Below are positions 1 to 11,417 of a DNA stretch of 64,000 nt, one piece after another. Source of the stretch: Quercus robur (Eukaryota; Streptophyta; Magnoliopsida; Fagales; Fagaceae); NCBI RefSeq assembly GCF_932294415.1, contig NC_065543.1, positions 46,153,777 to 46,217,776 on the forward strand. The letters are read 5' to 3'. The position numbers and the translations under genes were made by a program. The notes beneath the pieces are model-generated. The model was given only the letters and a program-made list of their open reading frames with translations. It did not search any database and was not told where the DNA came from. Every line of letters begins with the position of its first letter. The first letter of the stretch is position 1.

Positions 1-130
1 GATCCAGGAACTGGTTTTTACATAAGAACTTCCAAAAGTGAGAAAGGCCCCTGGATATAATCTATATATATATATATATATATAAAACCGAAGCTTTTGA
101 AGCTTCCACATTTTTCCACATCAACATTAT

Positions 131-1241
131 TGAAAGTTCAAAAACGTGTACAAAAACACTTTTGAACGTTTAGACCCCCAAAAATCAATTTAATCAACAC
201 AAGCAATATGTTAAACAACTAGTGTGCGGAAACTTAACATATGCTATAACATGGAATTGATTAAACAACTATCTAAGCCACAACAAAATAAACCACAGCA
301 GATAATGTAAAGGCAGAGATAGAGAGGAAGGAAGATGCAAACACAGCGATAACACCAGATATGTTATCGAAGAGGAAACCGAAAACCTCGGCGAAAAACC
401 TCTCCGCCGCCCTCCAAGCGGTAATCAATCCACTAGAAAATACAGTTGGGATACAAGGACAGCAATAGACCCTCCAAGCCTAATCTACCCAATGCACCTA
501 AGCCCTCCAAGCTTCTTGCTCCAACGAGGTTGCGCCGAACCTTTTTCTTTTCTAGCTTTCCGGATTCCGCTACTACACCGTAGCATCAACCAATGAATAT
601 TGGCTCCTTCCTAACTGCTTCCCAGAACTCCAAACGACTGTCTCACAGAGATGATAATGGTGAGAACCAGGTTTGGTATAATGGCCTCTCAAGGATTTGA
701 CAATGGAGAGGAAGAGAGAGAGGGAATTTGATGAGACTCTAAGGTAGAGATTGTGGGTGAAACAATCTGGTTTTTCTTTAGGGTTTCTCTCTCAAAATTC
801 TCTCTGGAAGCTCTCTTTCAATCGTGGGTTAAAAGGGTATTTATACTAAAGAGGAGTGGAATGCGAAACGTCAGGTTTTTCCAAAACAGGGGTGGCTCGC
901 GGCTTGACCTCGCGGCTTGACTAAGTCGCGAGTTCCAGTCGCGAGTTAACCGTATGGCCAGTTGTCCTGTTTTGTCCTGTAGTGCTCCAGCTAGCATGAC
1001 TGTTCATCTTCCAGCATGCTTGGCACGTGTGCAGATTCTGGCGGGTTGAAGCCGCGAGTCCAGCCGCGAGTCCCAGCCGCGACTCTCTGTTTTCTTGCAC
1101 ACTCTTGAGCAATCTTCACACTATCTCACTCACTACCCTTACAACAATCCCACCTAAATACAGGGTTACTAAATGCTGAATTACAAGCAAATTTGGCACG
1201 GAATAAAGCCAATTAGATGGTTGAATAAATTCAACCTTACA
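131..1241 (-). mobile_element. Solo LTR (1.1 kb) inside Helitron
   Basis: In plus orientation the block runs from TGAAAGTTC (131) to CCTTACA (1241) and is flanked by the 5-bp target duplication ATTAT (126-130 and 1242-1246). Read on the minus strand it starts TGTAAGG and ends TTTCA, as an LTR should. A TATA box (TATAAATACCC) lies on the minus strand at 835-845, giving the transcription direction. No primer-binding site, polypurine tract or coding sequence adjoins it, so it is a solo LTR left by recombination. The short open frames in it (such as 921-1112) have no recognisable product. Copia-type is my guess. Confidence 0.75.
835..845 (-). promoter_or_regulatory. TATA box of the solo LTR
   Basis: TATAAATACCC reads on the minus strand about 400 bp inside the LTR start, the usual place for an LTR core promoter. 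It sets the orientation of the solo LTR. Confidence 0.45.
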
Positions 1242-1562
1242 ATTATTTAAAAAATTAAAACTATTAAAAAAATATATAAAAAATAAAACTATTAAAAAAA
1301 TAACCCTAAACAACGTAACTATTTCTAACCTAATAACTATTTCTCCCCAAAACAAACCCGATAAAACCTATGTCTCAGTCTCTGTCTCTCCTTCAAACAC
1401 AAACTCAGCCAACAAACACTGCAAGACCCATACGCAAGAACCCAAAAACGGAAAAGCTAGACGCAGATCTTTCTTTCTTCCCCTGCGACGGTAAGCGAAT
1501 TCAACTAAGCCACAAACGCTTCACCTCACAACCAACCTAACATCAGACTGCTGGAGCGGTTG

Positions 1563-1818
1563 CAGGTAAAATCTTTTCTATTAATTTTGGGTGTTTAATA
1601 GGATTTAGGTTCAGCTATTTTGTTTGGTTTTGATTTTAAGAAATTGGTTCAGATTTTGTTTTGATTTAGAATTGGTTTTTATCAATATTGGAAACCCTAA
1701 TATAGGTCAGGTAAAATCTTTTGTGGGTGTTTAATAGGATTTAGGTTCGGCTATTTTGGTTGGTTTTGCTTTAAGAAATTGGTTCAGATTTTGTTTTGAT
1801 TTAGAATTGGTTTTTATA
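1563..1818 (+). repeat. 145-bp direct duplication in Helitron body
   Basis: Two close copies start with CAGGTAAAATCTTTT at 1563 and 1708 (offset 145). Both contain GGTGTTTAATAGGATTTAGG and end in GAATTGGTTTTTAT. They differ by a few substitutions and a short deletion in the second copy. No coding role is apparent. Confidence 0.75.
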
Positions 1819-4760
1819 TCAGTTAAGAGGTAAATCAATGATGGTGGAATTACAACTAATGTCTATCTCTGTTGTTCCCCCCACTCCCCTTCTGCCTGTG
1901 GCTCTGCTACCCCAATCAGTAAGTTTTTCTCTTTCTCTTGGCAAACACTGTAGATCCACCCTCTCCAACACACCATAATCTCCAATTCTCACCATATGAA
2001 AGGGCAAGCTGAATTATCTTTTCTCTCTATTTTTGCTGAATAAAACTTTTCATTAACACATAAGGAAATTAATACAGAATAGCGAATTAAATCCATCTAG
2101 CTCTTCTAGCAACACAATAATAAATAAATATAAAAATCCATCTTACTCCATGTGTTAGAGAAAAAGAGCCCTTTTATGAATGTCTACAGTGATAGAGGCA
2201 TTTTTCCAGTATGCTAGCTTGAGTAGGATTGAACTTGAGGATGGCAGATATAATAGCTGAAGTGTCCCTTTCAAAATGACATTAACCCAAGAGACCAGGC
2301 TAGGTGAACTGCGAGAACGGTGGCTTTAGCTTCACCAGCAATAGGTTTGGCACAAAGTTTTCACATTATTGGACCCGACCCAAAACTCACCAGCAATAAG
2401 TATGCATATGGTATGTCCTAATAATTTTACTTCTATTATGTAATATGTTGAAGAAGGATTCTGCAGATGCAGTTAATGCAGAAACTGATGTTGCTATTGA
2501 AGAGCTATAAGCAGGGTGCTGTGCTACACGTAGTTCAATGTTAGGTAGATATGCTGCAAGTAGTTTAGTCTATTAAGTGAGCATGTGATGTGCACGTGAC
2601 TTTGAAGTTAGTTATCTTTCAGTTAGTTGGTTAAGTACTCTGTTGATGTATATAATCAAATGATAGTGAACAATAATATTCAGATAAGCATTTTGCATCA
2701 TTCTATTTTCCTAATTCCAAATCCTAATATAATACATATGGAAAAAATAAACTTATGGATTAAGTTTTGGGTTTGTGTTTAATGAGTTACTATAACTTAA
2801 CAATGTATTCTTTGGTTTGCATTTTATGTTAGCTTTTGTTTATGAACTTCATGATCTCTAACAATTTCTCTTTCCAATTTCTGGGGATTGAGGTGAAATC
2901 AATGGGATTTGGGAAGTGGGTCTGTTTAATTTCCTGGATTTCTGTTGAGATTTGTTGCTGAGGATTTTTGTCTTTTGGGTATTTCTTTTGTTTTGATTTT
3001 GATTTGGAGAGACTTGGAATGGTGAATTGGTTGACTTGGAATGGTGCATTGGTTGTTTGGCACTGCATGTGTTTGTGTCATTAATCTATTTGCTATGTAT
3101 TGGACAGCTTCTTATAAGTTGTTTGAAGTGCACGAATTTCAGCTGTACCATTTCATGATGCATTATGATCATTTACGTTTCATTTGATTTTTTATCACAT
3201 AGAGGAGAAACTTTTTACTATAATTAATCTCTAATTTGTTTTAATTGGAACTCTTACAATACAAATATGTAAGTAAGTACATATATGTAATTGCAGGTAC
3301 AGAGCTACAGCCATGCTTAGCATGCCATCAACCTCATTGAAATTTATATTGCATAAAGGATATAAGAAAGTTGTATTGTTTTCACCTTGCAATGGCAAAG
3401 ACAAGATTTAGCAAAATAAGTACAGCCTCCAAAGTTTTAGTCAGCAAAAATATAATGTATTTTGATTGGTTTTGATTGGTTTATCATGTCAGGTAATTCT
3501 CCCAATTCTTTTCAAATTTGTTTTCCCAAATTATATCTATTTGTCTCTCTATTTGTTTGTAAACTCCACCATTGAATCTCTGTACACCCCTATTCTTTCC
3601 TCTCTTTTTTCCATATGGATTTTTCTTTTATTTCTTTTGGTTCCCTATTGCTTGATTATTTTTCATGTTTTTTTTTTTTGTTTGATGGGTTTCCTTTGGT
3701 TTTGGAGGATTGCAAGGAACACAACCTAGAAGGTTTTAATTCTTCTACTATTCCGTTTTGTTCCTTTTTCTACTATTAAATCAAAAAATCGGAACAAAGT
3801 TCTCCATTGTTCTATGGTTCATCATTTTAAGTTGTACTATGTTTTTTTCTTTTTAATTTAATTTTTTTAATGAAAAAGTTGTACTATGTTGATAAAACAA
3901 AGTTTAGAAATTTAGTACTTTTATTGTTAATTGCTTCTTCGATGAGATGTAATTGTTCTCAACTCTATAGGATTCTCTTCTTTTTTCTTTTTTTTTTGTT
4001 ATGGTTTTTTTCCCTAGCCTGTGTTTATATTAAACATGTTGATGAAAGGGTGATTATTTACATTTAAAGCTTTTTTTTTTTTTAATGAGAATCACAAAGA
4101 CATCTAAAACTGAAAAAGAAAGTTTAAACTCCTAGAGTTTAATATATAGATTGCTTAAGTTGAATTTTATGCCCTAAGACTTTGGGGTTACACATCAATT
4201 TTTTCATCTTTGTTGAAAATCTGAGTTGGATCATATTTTGTTCTTGAACCTATTACTGTTTTAGAATCCAAATTTTGGATTGGAATCATGCTTTTCTATA
4301 TTACTTGCAATTAATTTTTTAACTCAAATTTGTAGTTGGATTGTCATATCTTTTGCCTCACAGAATGTTAAATGTTGCAGGTGGTTTCTTTTACCCAAAT
4401 TTGTGTTTTGGACTTTTATTATTGCCCATAATCCATCCTATGATCCTTGCTTGACACTTTTGAGGTTAGAAGAAAAGGAGAGAGCCCCCCTTTTTAAATT
4501 TTTTTATTTATTCCGTAGCTATTTTCAACCAGATAAGACTTGGTTTTTGGGCATTAATTGCAAGGCCATGAAAGTTCTTAAATTGAAGGATTTACATTGG
4601 CAATTGCTTATTCTTAACTTAAATTTGTTAAGATTCTCATCCCTTTTTTAGTCAATTTGTATTCTCCTTATATTTTCCCCCATTTTGCTCTTGGTTTAAC
4701 ATTCTGTACTATTATGGGTTAAAAAAAAAATTATAATATGCTTTGAGCCAAATTATAAAA
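1819..4760. other. Helitron interior without recognisable genes
   Basis: AT- and T-rich sequence. Open frames up to 123 codons (for example 4280-4651) are low-complexity Phe/Leu-rich translations with no domain I recognise. Captured gene pieces are possible in Helitrons, but none could be identified by eye. Confidence 0.4.
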
Positions 4761-4793
4761 ATTATCCCGTGCAACGCACGGGTTAGCGACTAG

Positions 4794-5320
4794 TTTCTTC
4801 AAAAGGAGAGAAAACTGAAATGGGCGTGGAATTTGTGATATTGACAAAAATACCCTCAATTGCTTTTCCTCAACAATGTTGGTTTTTTTCTTTTTTTAAT
4901 CTTTTGCTTTGCCAGGACACTTCCGCTTTTCTTTTTCTTTTTCTTTCTTTTTTTTTTTTTTTTTTTTTGGGCAAACGTTAGCTCTTTTTTCTTTCTTTTG
5001 CTTTCCTGGGACATTTGCCTCTTCCTTGTTTTTTCTTCTGATTTCCTGGGGGCATGGGGTGACAGTGATTTGTTTTGCTTTGTTTTTGTTTTTTTTTTTT
5101 TTGGTTATTTAGATCTCGGTTGGTATACCCACTCAAATGCATATTTTTAGTTTTTAAATATTACAGATATTTTCACATATTTTTACATACACATATTTTC
5201 AAACATATATCTTCAATTTTTAAATGCATGTGCCAAACATTTTCTTAAATACTACAACACATATATTCGGTGCTGCGTCTGCGCTTAAAAATAGTGAATT
5301 TGGTGTATTGTTTACGGGGA
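4794..5320. other. T-rich spacer
   Basis: Pyrimidine-rich plus strand with long T runs (4920-4970, 5085-5105). Translations are Phe-rich low complexity. Nothing recognisable. Confidence 0.5.
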
Positions 5321-5327
5321 CTATTAA

Positions 5328-6000
5328 AAGCCGTTTGGATTCCACGTTTAACGCGTTGCGTATTGAGCTTCGCGTTTTTTTTTTTTTTTTTGCACGCGAT
5401 TTAAGTTGAGAGTGCAGTTACTGTTTATGAACAGTAACCGCAAAGGTTGGCTAGTTCACGGTGAACAGTACATCCGTGCACTGTTTATGGGCCTACAAAT
5501 TCCACTTTTCAGTAACTTTTTAATTAAAAATGAGTCTCACGATACTATTTACATATTTAAAAATTATTTTGCTACAGTGTTTTCAGTTTTAGCAAAAATA
5601 AACTCAATCCAAACGGACCCATAGTACCTGTTTGGATTCAACGTTCCACGTCCATGTTTTGATGAAATCCGCGTTTTCCCTTTTTTTTCTTTTTTCTTTT
5701 TTTAAGCCCGCATTTGTTGACTTTTCCACGGTGAACAGTGCATCTGTGCACTGTTTATGGACCCACAAATTATACTTTTCAGCAATTTTTTCATTAAAAA
5801 TAGGTCTCACGGTACTATTCACACATTTAAAAATTATTTCGCTACAGTGTTTTCAGTTTCAGTTTTTAGTTTTAGCAAAAATTACTTTTTTTCATCTAAA
5901 ACAATTTCTAAATTGAGTTTCACAGTATTATTTATACATTTAAAAATTATTTTATTACAGTATTTTCAATTTTCAGTTTTCAATTTTAAATAATAAACGA
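5328..6000. repeat. Two adjacent copies of a MITE-like repeat
   Basis: Copy 1 (about 5328-5623) starts CGTTTGGATTC and ends AATCCAAACGG, a short terminal inverted repeat. Copy 2 starts at about 5629 with TGTTTGGATTC. The copies share the order: a T-rich block, CACGGTGAACAGT, GTGCACTGTTTATGG, a GTCTCAC...ACTATT block and CTACAGTGTTTTCAG. Copy 2 lacks the matching right end and repeats part of its own tail near 5920-5990. Similar CTATTCAC text recurs near 45780. The superfamily is uncertain. Confidence 0.6.
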
Positions 6001-6014
6001 TATCTAATAAAGAG

Positions 6015-6974
6015 TAGACATGGCAAAATGGGTCAAAAATTTCTGACCCGAACCCGATTTTTTTGACCTAAAGCAAAAACGGGTTGACTCGTGACCCGAT
6101 CCGTGTTTTTTTGCGAGTCAACTCGACCCGACTTGAACCTAAACCGTTTTTAAAAAAAAAAAATTTTGGTAAAAAAAAATAGTAAAATTAAGACAATATT
6201 GGTTTAATTGTTTATTGTGAGCTTTAAGGAAACAATTGATGCATTTACATAATTGCATGCAAATTAATTGAAAGATAAATGCATGTGGTTGAACATTCTG
6301 TAATGAGTAAAGATTTTTAGATATCAAATAGCAAAGTACATGCCAAGATAATCTGTAGAGTTAAAAATATAGATTTAAAATTGTAGACATGTGTGAGAAA
6401 CATTCACAAATATGAAAATAGTGAAGCCAAAGTATCAAATTAGCATAAATTATGAATGCTTAGACATATTTTTTAACAATTTATGTCCAAAATAAACGGT
6501 TTTTCAAAATAAATTATGATATTTCCTAGAGTATGTGTTGCTTAACAATGATATGATATTCATAAAAAAGACCATGTATAAATAAGTAAGCAATCAAACT
6601 TTAATGTATATCTCAAATTGAAATAGAGTGTCAACTACAATTGATAATAGATTATAAAATTAATTTTCAAGACTGTAAATTTTTATATGTTTTTATTCTT
6701 TATCAAATGAGTTATCTAATAAGTCGTTTGTAATTTTGTTTTATGTTTTGGGATGTTGATATTGTGTAGAAATAAAACTTGTGTATTTGTTTTACTTATC
6801 TTTGTGTTATTTTGTTTTAGATAGCAATGTTAGGATTTGTATAATTTTAAAATTATTGAATAAGTATTAATAAGTTTAACTAAGTTCATTCTTGATATAA
6901 GTTGTGAATTTAAAATAATGCATTTTACATCAAGTAATTTGTTGCATAACTTTCCAAATGGAAAATACATGTTG

Positions 6975-7006
<32 letters not shown>

Positions 7007-7088
7007 TTCAAAAAATATGGGTTAACCCGACCCAACCTGACCTACAACCAGATTGACCCGATCCGATCCGTCCGTTTTGCCATGTCTA
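6015..7088. mobile_element. hAT-like non-autonomous element, 1.07 kb
   Basis: Perfect 14-bp terminal inverted repeats (TAGACATGGCAAAA at 6015 and its complement ending at 7088), with subterminal CCCGACCC-type motifs on both sides. It is flanked by direct AAGAG (6010-6014 and 7089-7093), shorter than the 8 bp expected of hAT. The interior is AT-rich, includes a long T run near 6974-7000, and has no transposase. The assignment rests on termini shared in style with the elements at 11418 and 28325. Confidence 0.6.
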
Positions 7089-8010
7089 AAGAGGGTGCAA
7101 TTTACCCAATTCTCTCCCGCAACATTTTTTTTTTTTTTACTTTATTTATTTATTTTTATATTTTTACTTTTTTTCAATTAATAATTAAAATTGAAAATTG
7201 CTTTTATAACTATCAATGCCAACTGTTTATAAAAATCCAATAAAGAGTATTCTCATTTTCCTTCGATAACATGCTGTCATATGATATCATCATCTTGACG
7301 ATGCCAAAAAGAAAAAGAAAAAAGAAAGACTAGATGAAATGATAGCATGTTATATTGTTATCAAAAGAAAAGGAGAAGACTAGATGATGATAACATGCTG
7401 TGACAGCACGTTATCATCATCTATTCTTTTATTAAAACTCAAGTTATTCTTTTCATCTTTTAAATGTTCATCCTCTCTCACATCACAGCTGGTGGAATCA
7501 GGGTATATGTATTCTCTCACAGTTGGTGGGACTTATCAGCTATAAGAAAAGAGGAACATATTATTATGCAAAGCTCAAAAAACTCAATCTACGTTATAGT
7601 CTGGATGCAATTTATGGGATGGAAAAAAGGAGATAAAAAATTTATTAGGTATGTTTGGTTGTTTAGGTGAGTTGGTGGAAGGAAAATTTGTAAGTATTTT
7701 TTCCTTGGGTTCTCCAAAAGTATTTTTTCCCTGGAAAAAATTAGAGGGGTAAAGGCCAGTGAACAAAATGATGAAAAAAACCATGAAATTTTATATCAGT
7801 TTTTCTTCTTTTGACGTCTTCTCTTTTTGTTTTTTATTTTGATTTTTTTTTTTTCGTTTTATGTTATAACCACGACCCATCTAGTCATGACTTTAAAAAC
7901 TGGTATGGTCAAATAACTGAACAATAAAGTGGTTACCAATTTTTGGTCCAACCGATGGTTGAAGTGGTAACGTTATAAATAAATAATTAATAATTTTAAA
8001 ATTATATAAA
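7089..8010. other. AT-rich spacer with local inverted repeats
   Basis: Between 7260 and 7430, ATAACATGCTGT and related words occur in both orientations (for example 7267-7280 and 7388-7412), giving a potential fold-back of about 150 bp. No coding sequence is recognised in the rest. Confidence 0.4.
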
Positions 8011-8392
8011 TCTATATTATATATAAGAGAATTTTACTTTTTTTAACTAGACTTTAATATGATTCAAAAATACACCATCATTAATGAAGAATAACTTCAT
8101 TTAGAAATAGTGTTATAAATGTCAAATAACAAATTTCATTTTAAATTCAAAAAGAGAATTCCTAAAATTTAGGATTCTTTCCCTTCAAGTTAAAAAAAGA
8201 AATTACAGATACGGCTTATCTCTAAAATTTATCATTTTTTATTTGTTTAAAAAATAAAAATAAATTATTTCTTTTTTTTTTGAAGAGAAAAAAAAAATAT
8301 TTCTTAATTATAATATATACAAATTATTAATATTTACCCAAAAAATAGAAAGAGGTTCTGAGCACGTGCGTGAGTGCGTACTCAGAAACTAG
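8011..8392 (+). mobile_element. Small Helitron, 382 bp
   Basis: The 3' end is clear: a 10-bp stem with one mismatch (TCTGAGCACG 8357-8366 and CGTACTCAGA 8377-8386), then AA, CTAG (8389-8392) and a flanking T. The proposed 5' end is TCTATATTATATATAAGAG at 8011, preceded by A. The hairpin differs from that of the other two Helitrons, so it is a different family. The 5' boundary is less certain than the 3' end. Confidence 0.5.
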
Positions 8393-8393
8393 T

Positions 8394-9180
8394 ATATATT
8401 AAGTTTATGACTAATGATGATGCATGAAAATCAGTGGACTGAAATACTTCAGGCTATAGTAATGACTGTAAGTCCTGAAAAGAAAGAAAGAACTATCAAG
8501 GGTGACCGGTGTAACCTAGCCAAGAATCCTTCGACGATTAAGTTAGTTTTCTCTCTAGAACACAAGGATGTGAAAACTATGAATGGTCGAACTTACCTTG
8601 GGTGAATGGGACTTGTTCCTTTTATAGAGAATTAGAAATGGGTCTACTTGTTCGAATCCACCACAATCATGGGTGATGTGGGTGGTTAATGGCAAAAATG
8701 GAAAACGTGGAGCAGATTATGGGGAATTCTCTCCACGTTTTAGGGGTAGTGCATCATGGTCTACTTACATGGAGCCTTATGAGAAGTTTTCTTGTAGAAT
8801 TCACCAAGTATCTTTTGGTCATCCATGCCCTTGTGTTTGTCCTGGACAACCATCATGAAATTGAATGGTCTTGTTATTAATGGACGAGTATTGGTCATAT
8901 ACATGATGGCATTGTTGGGATTCTCTTCTCTTAAGGTTTTTTGGATGCAATCAGGCTATGGACGTGGTTTGATTGTTTGGATGACCACTATGGACAAATC
9001 TTGTAAACTCGAGCCCCCATCGGTTGCCCCCTTGTCCTTGTGTCATCCATGCTACTGTTGGCTTGACCTATGGTGGTTTTTCATTGGTTGGGGGTAATTT
9101 GAAATTGAATGTTCTTGATGTTGACACGTGGTGTGATTTGGGGGCTTGTTTGTCAAGTCGCTTCGTTCTTCAAGAAAAGT
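8394..9180. other. Probable edge of Tat-like retroelement, no clear gene
   Basis: Sequence between the small Helitron and the antisense ORF of the Tat-like element. In Tat elements the 3' LTR is expected here, but I could not find TG/CA borders, a polypurine tract or a target duplication. Open frames (8673-8858, 8825-9097, 9024-9338) overlap each other and have no recognisable product. Confidence 0.3.
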
Positions 9181-9244
9181 GCCACGTGGCATGTTTTGAT
9201 TGGTTTATGTCATTTCAGTACCTAGGTCTATCACCTATAAATAG
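9181..9244 (+). promoter_or_regulatory. Promoter-like block before the antisense ORF
   Basis: GCCACGTGGC (9181-9190, containing the G-box core CACGTG) is followed by CCTATAAATAG (9234-9244). The block lies about 170 bp before the ATG at 9407. Position and motif quality suggest that the plus-strand ORF had its own core promoter. This is inference from motifs only. Confidence 0.4.
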
Positions 9245-9775
9245 TGGAATTCCTTTCCCACCCTTTCACATTTCTCATATTTTCTCCTCTGACCTCTGTC
9301 GTCCAACGCCTTGTCTAGGAGTTTTCTTCTGTCCTTAGTCATCCTTGTTTAAAGCCAGGTATCCTCTTCTTCTCGTCTTTAGGTTTTTCTTTAGAGGTTC
9401 TTCAAAATGTCTAAGATTATTGTGTCTTCGTTTGGTGATAGTGACGAGAGGAAGATAGACAAGTATCACGTCGAGAGTAGCTTTAGTGGTAGTAGTAGTA
9501 GTGATAGTAGCAGTAGTAGTAGGGGGAATACCATAGACGAGCAATACTTGTTTGGGGATCTTAGAGTTCCCCTAGAAGTCCTCCAAGAGGAGATGAGGAT
9601 GAGAATGGCCTTTGGGTAATTTGTTGGTACATCCACAAGTGCTCCCTTGTCTGCCTCTTCAAGTGAAAAGAAGACTTAATATTGTTGTGCTGTAGGCATC
9701 TCTTCTAGGACGGATGAGAAAAAACATAATTCCCTTAGAAGTTGGTACTAGATCCCTGATGACCTTAGAAGTTGT

Positions 9776-10545
9776 TACAAACCCTCAGAAATTAGTCAAT
9801 CCCTAGGCTTTTACCAGTTTTTGGCTAGGGGTTCAAACTGTAGGTTGGTCAAGTCCCTCCCCATGTCTGATAAGAGATGGAAGACCGAGTTTTTCTTTGT
9901 CTCAAGGTTCTGAGCTGGAAACCCTGTTGAGGTAGGCGGGGACCCATTTCTTCCCTACACTGGTGAGAAAGGGAATCTTCGTCTAGAGGGTATGTTACTT
10001 TTCACTACTCGTTTTATTTCTTTTGCTATATCTATCTAACTCTATTTGCTCTCTTTTTTACAATTGTAAGACAAACTTCCTTGAGTAAGTTCTATCTTGA
10101 TCACGTCCAACAAGCATGCGCGTTCACAGATTGGGCTTATCATTCTGGTTCCTATATTGTTACAAACCCTTAGAAATTAGTCAATCCCTAGGCTTTTACC
10201 AGTTTTTTGCTAGGGGTTCAAACTGTAGGTTGGTCAAGTCTCTCCCCATGTCTGATAGGAGATGGAAGATCGAGTTTTTCTTTGTCTCAAGGTTCTGAGT
10301 TGGAAACCCTATTGAGGTAGGTGGAGACCTATTTCCTCCCTACACTGGTGAGAAAGGGAATCTTCGTCTAGAGGGTATTTTACTTTTCACTACTCGTTTT
10401 ATTTCTTTTGCTATATCTATCTAACTCTATTTGCTTTCTTTTTTACAACTGTAAGACAACCTTCCTTGAGTAAGTTCTATCTTGATCGCGTCCAGCAGGC
10501 ATGCTTATTCACAGATAGGGCTTATCATTCTTTAGTAACTTTATG
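9776..10545 (+). repeat. 385-bp tandem duplication inside the antisense ORF
   Basis: The segment starting TTACAAACCCT at about 9776 is repeated from about 10161 (offset 385). Both copies run through FYQF...FFFVS coding, a putative GTATGT donor, a pyrimidine-rich intron-like stretch and the ATTCACAGAT...GGGCTTATCATTC segment. They differ at only a few percent of positions by eye, so the duplication is younger than the element. Confidence 0.8.
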
Positions 10546-11417
10546 TCGTCTTGCTACTTAAAGGCTTGGACCTGAACCAACTGAGGAGGCACCTGCTCAC
10601 GAGCTCACCACGTGTAGACGTGAGTTGCTTACATTGCATCCTAATTGTTTACTTCATCCAAACTCTAACACATCTTTCTTCTCGTAGGAATGGCAACCAT
10701 GAAGGAGAACAAAGGGAAGGGTTTGGTAGACGAAGAAGCTACCTAGGAAGAAGAAGTCCGCTCCCAACCTCGTCCAACAGGCATGGAGAAAAGGAAGGCT
10801 CTTTCCAAGATGATAGACATGGGGAGTTTTCCTAGTCGTTGAGGCTATAAGATGGCAAGGCACGGGTCGTCCAAATCTGGGGTCGCCAAGACTGGCTCTA
10901 TCGTCCCTCCTGCTCCTGCCAAACAACCATCCATAGTATAGATCCTTGACTTGGATTCATCTAATCCTCCTGAAGCTACCCTGTCTAAACCTTTAAGTGA
11001 CAGCCCCAAGACCTTTCTCAGGAGTGAAGGCCTTGCTTGGAAGAGGTTTCAACAAGCTGTGTCTGAGGAGGACGTTGCCATCTGCTATGATATGTTTGTG
11101 AAGGAGTTTGAGCGTTCTACAGTTCATGACCTCTTCAAGGTACTTTTTCTCATCTTTAATCGTTCATAATTAAAATATTCATCCACTTAGCTCAAGTCTA
11201 TATCTTTTTATACAGGCTATGACTAAGTTTATGGTAGCGTCCAAACAAACTTATGAATTGGACAAGCAAAGGGTTAGGCTTGAGACGAAGGTTTGCGAGA
11301 TGGAGAAAGAATCCAGTTGTCGAGTTGAAGTGAGGGCTAAGTTGGAGGACGAGGTAAAGGAGTTGAAGAACCTCGTCAAAGAGTTAAAAGCAGATGCCAT
11401 CGAGAAGGACATTCGTC

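Larger units (their letters stand above)
61..4793 (+). mobile_element. Helitron, about 4.7 kb, with nested solo LTR
   Basis: The 5' end is TC followed by a TA run and AAACCGAAG, preceded by A at position 60. The 3' end has a perfect 7-bp hairpin (CCCGTGC-AAC-GCACGGG, 4766-4782), then TTAGCGA, CTAG (4790-4793) and a flanking T. These are Helitron hallmarks: TC start, hairpin near the 3' end, CTRR end, insertion between A and T. Both ends resemble those of the element at 22431-23502, so they belong to one family. A solo LTR (131-1241) splits the left part. No Rep/helicase coding was seen, so it is non-autonomous. The interior holds a 145-bp direct duplication and T-rich sequence without recognisable coding. 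The pairing of these two ends over 4.7 kb is inferred. Confidence 0.6.

Noticed and set aside
4860..5150. Open frames rich in Phe (4860-5150 and 4909-5112)
   Set aside because: They are translations of T-rich low-complexity DNA with no domain and no codon bias.
9335..9544. Minus-strand frame with a Thr run (9335-9544)
   Set aside because: Shadow of the Ser-rich start of the plus-strand antisense ORF.
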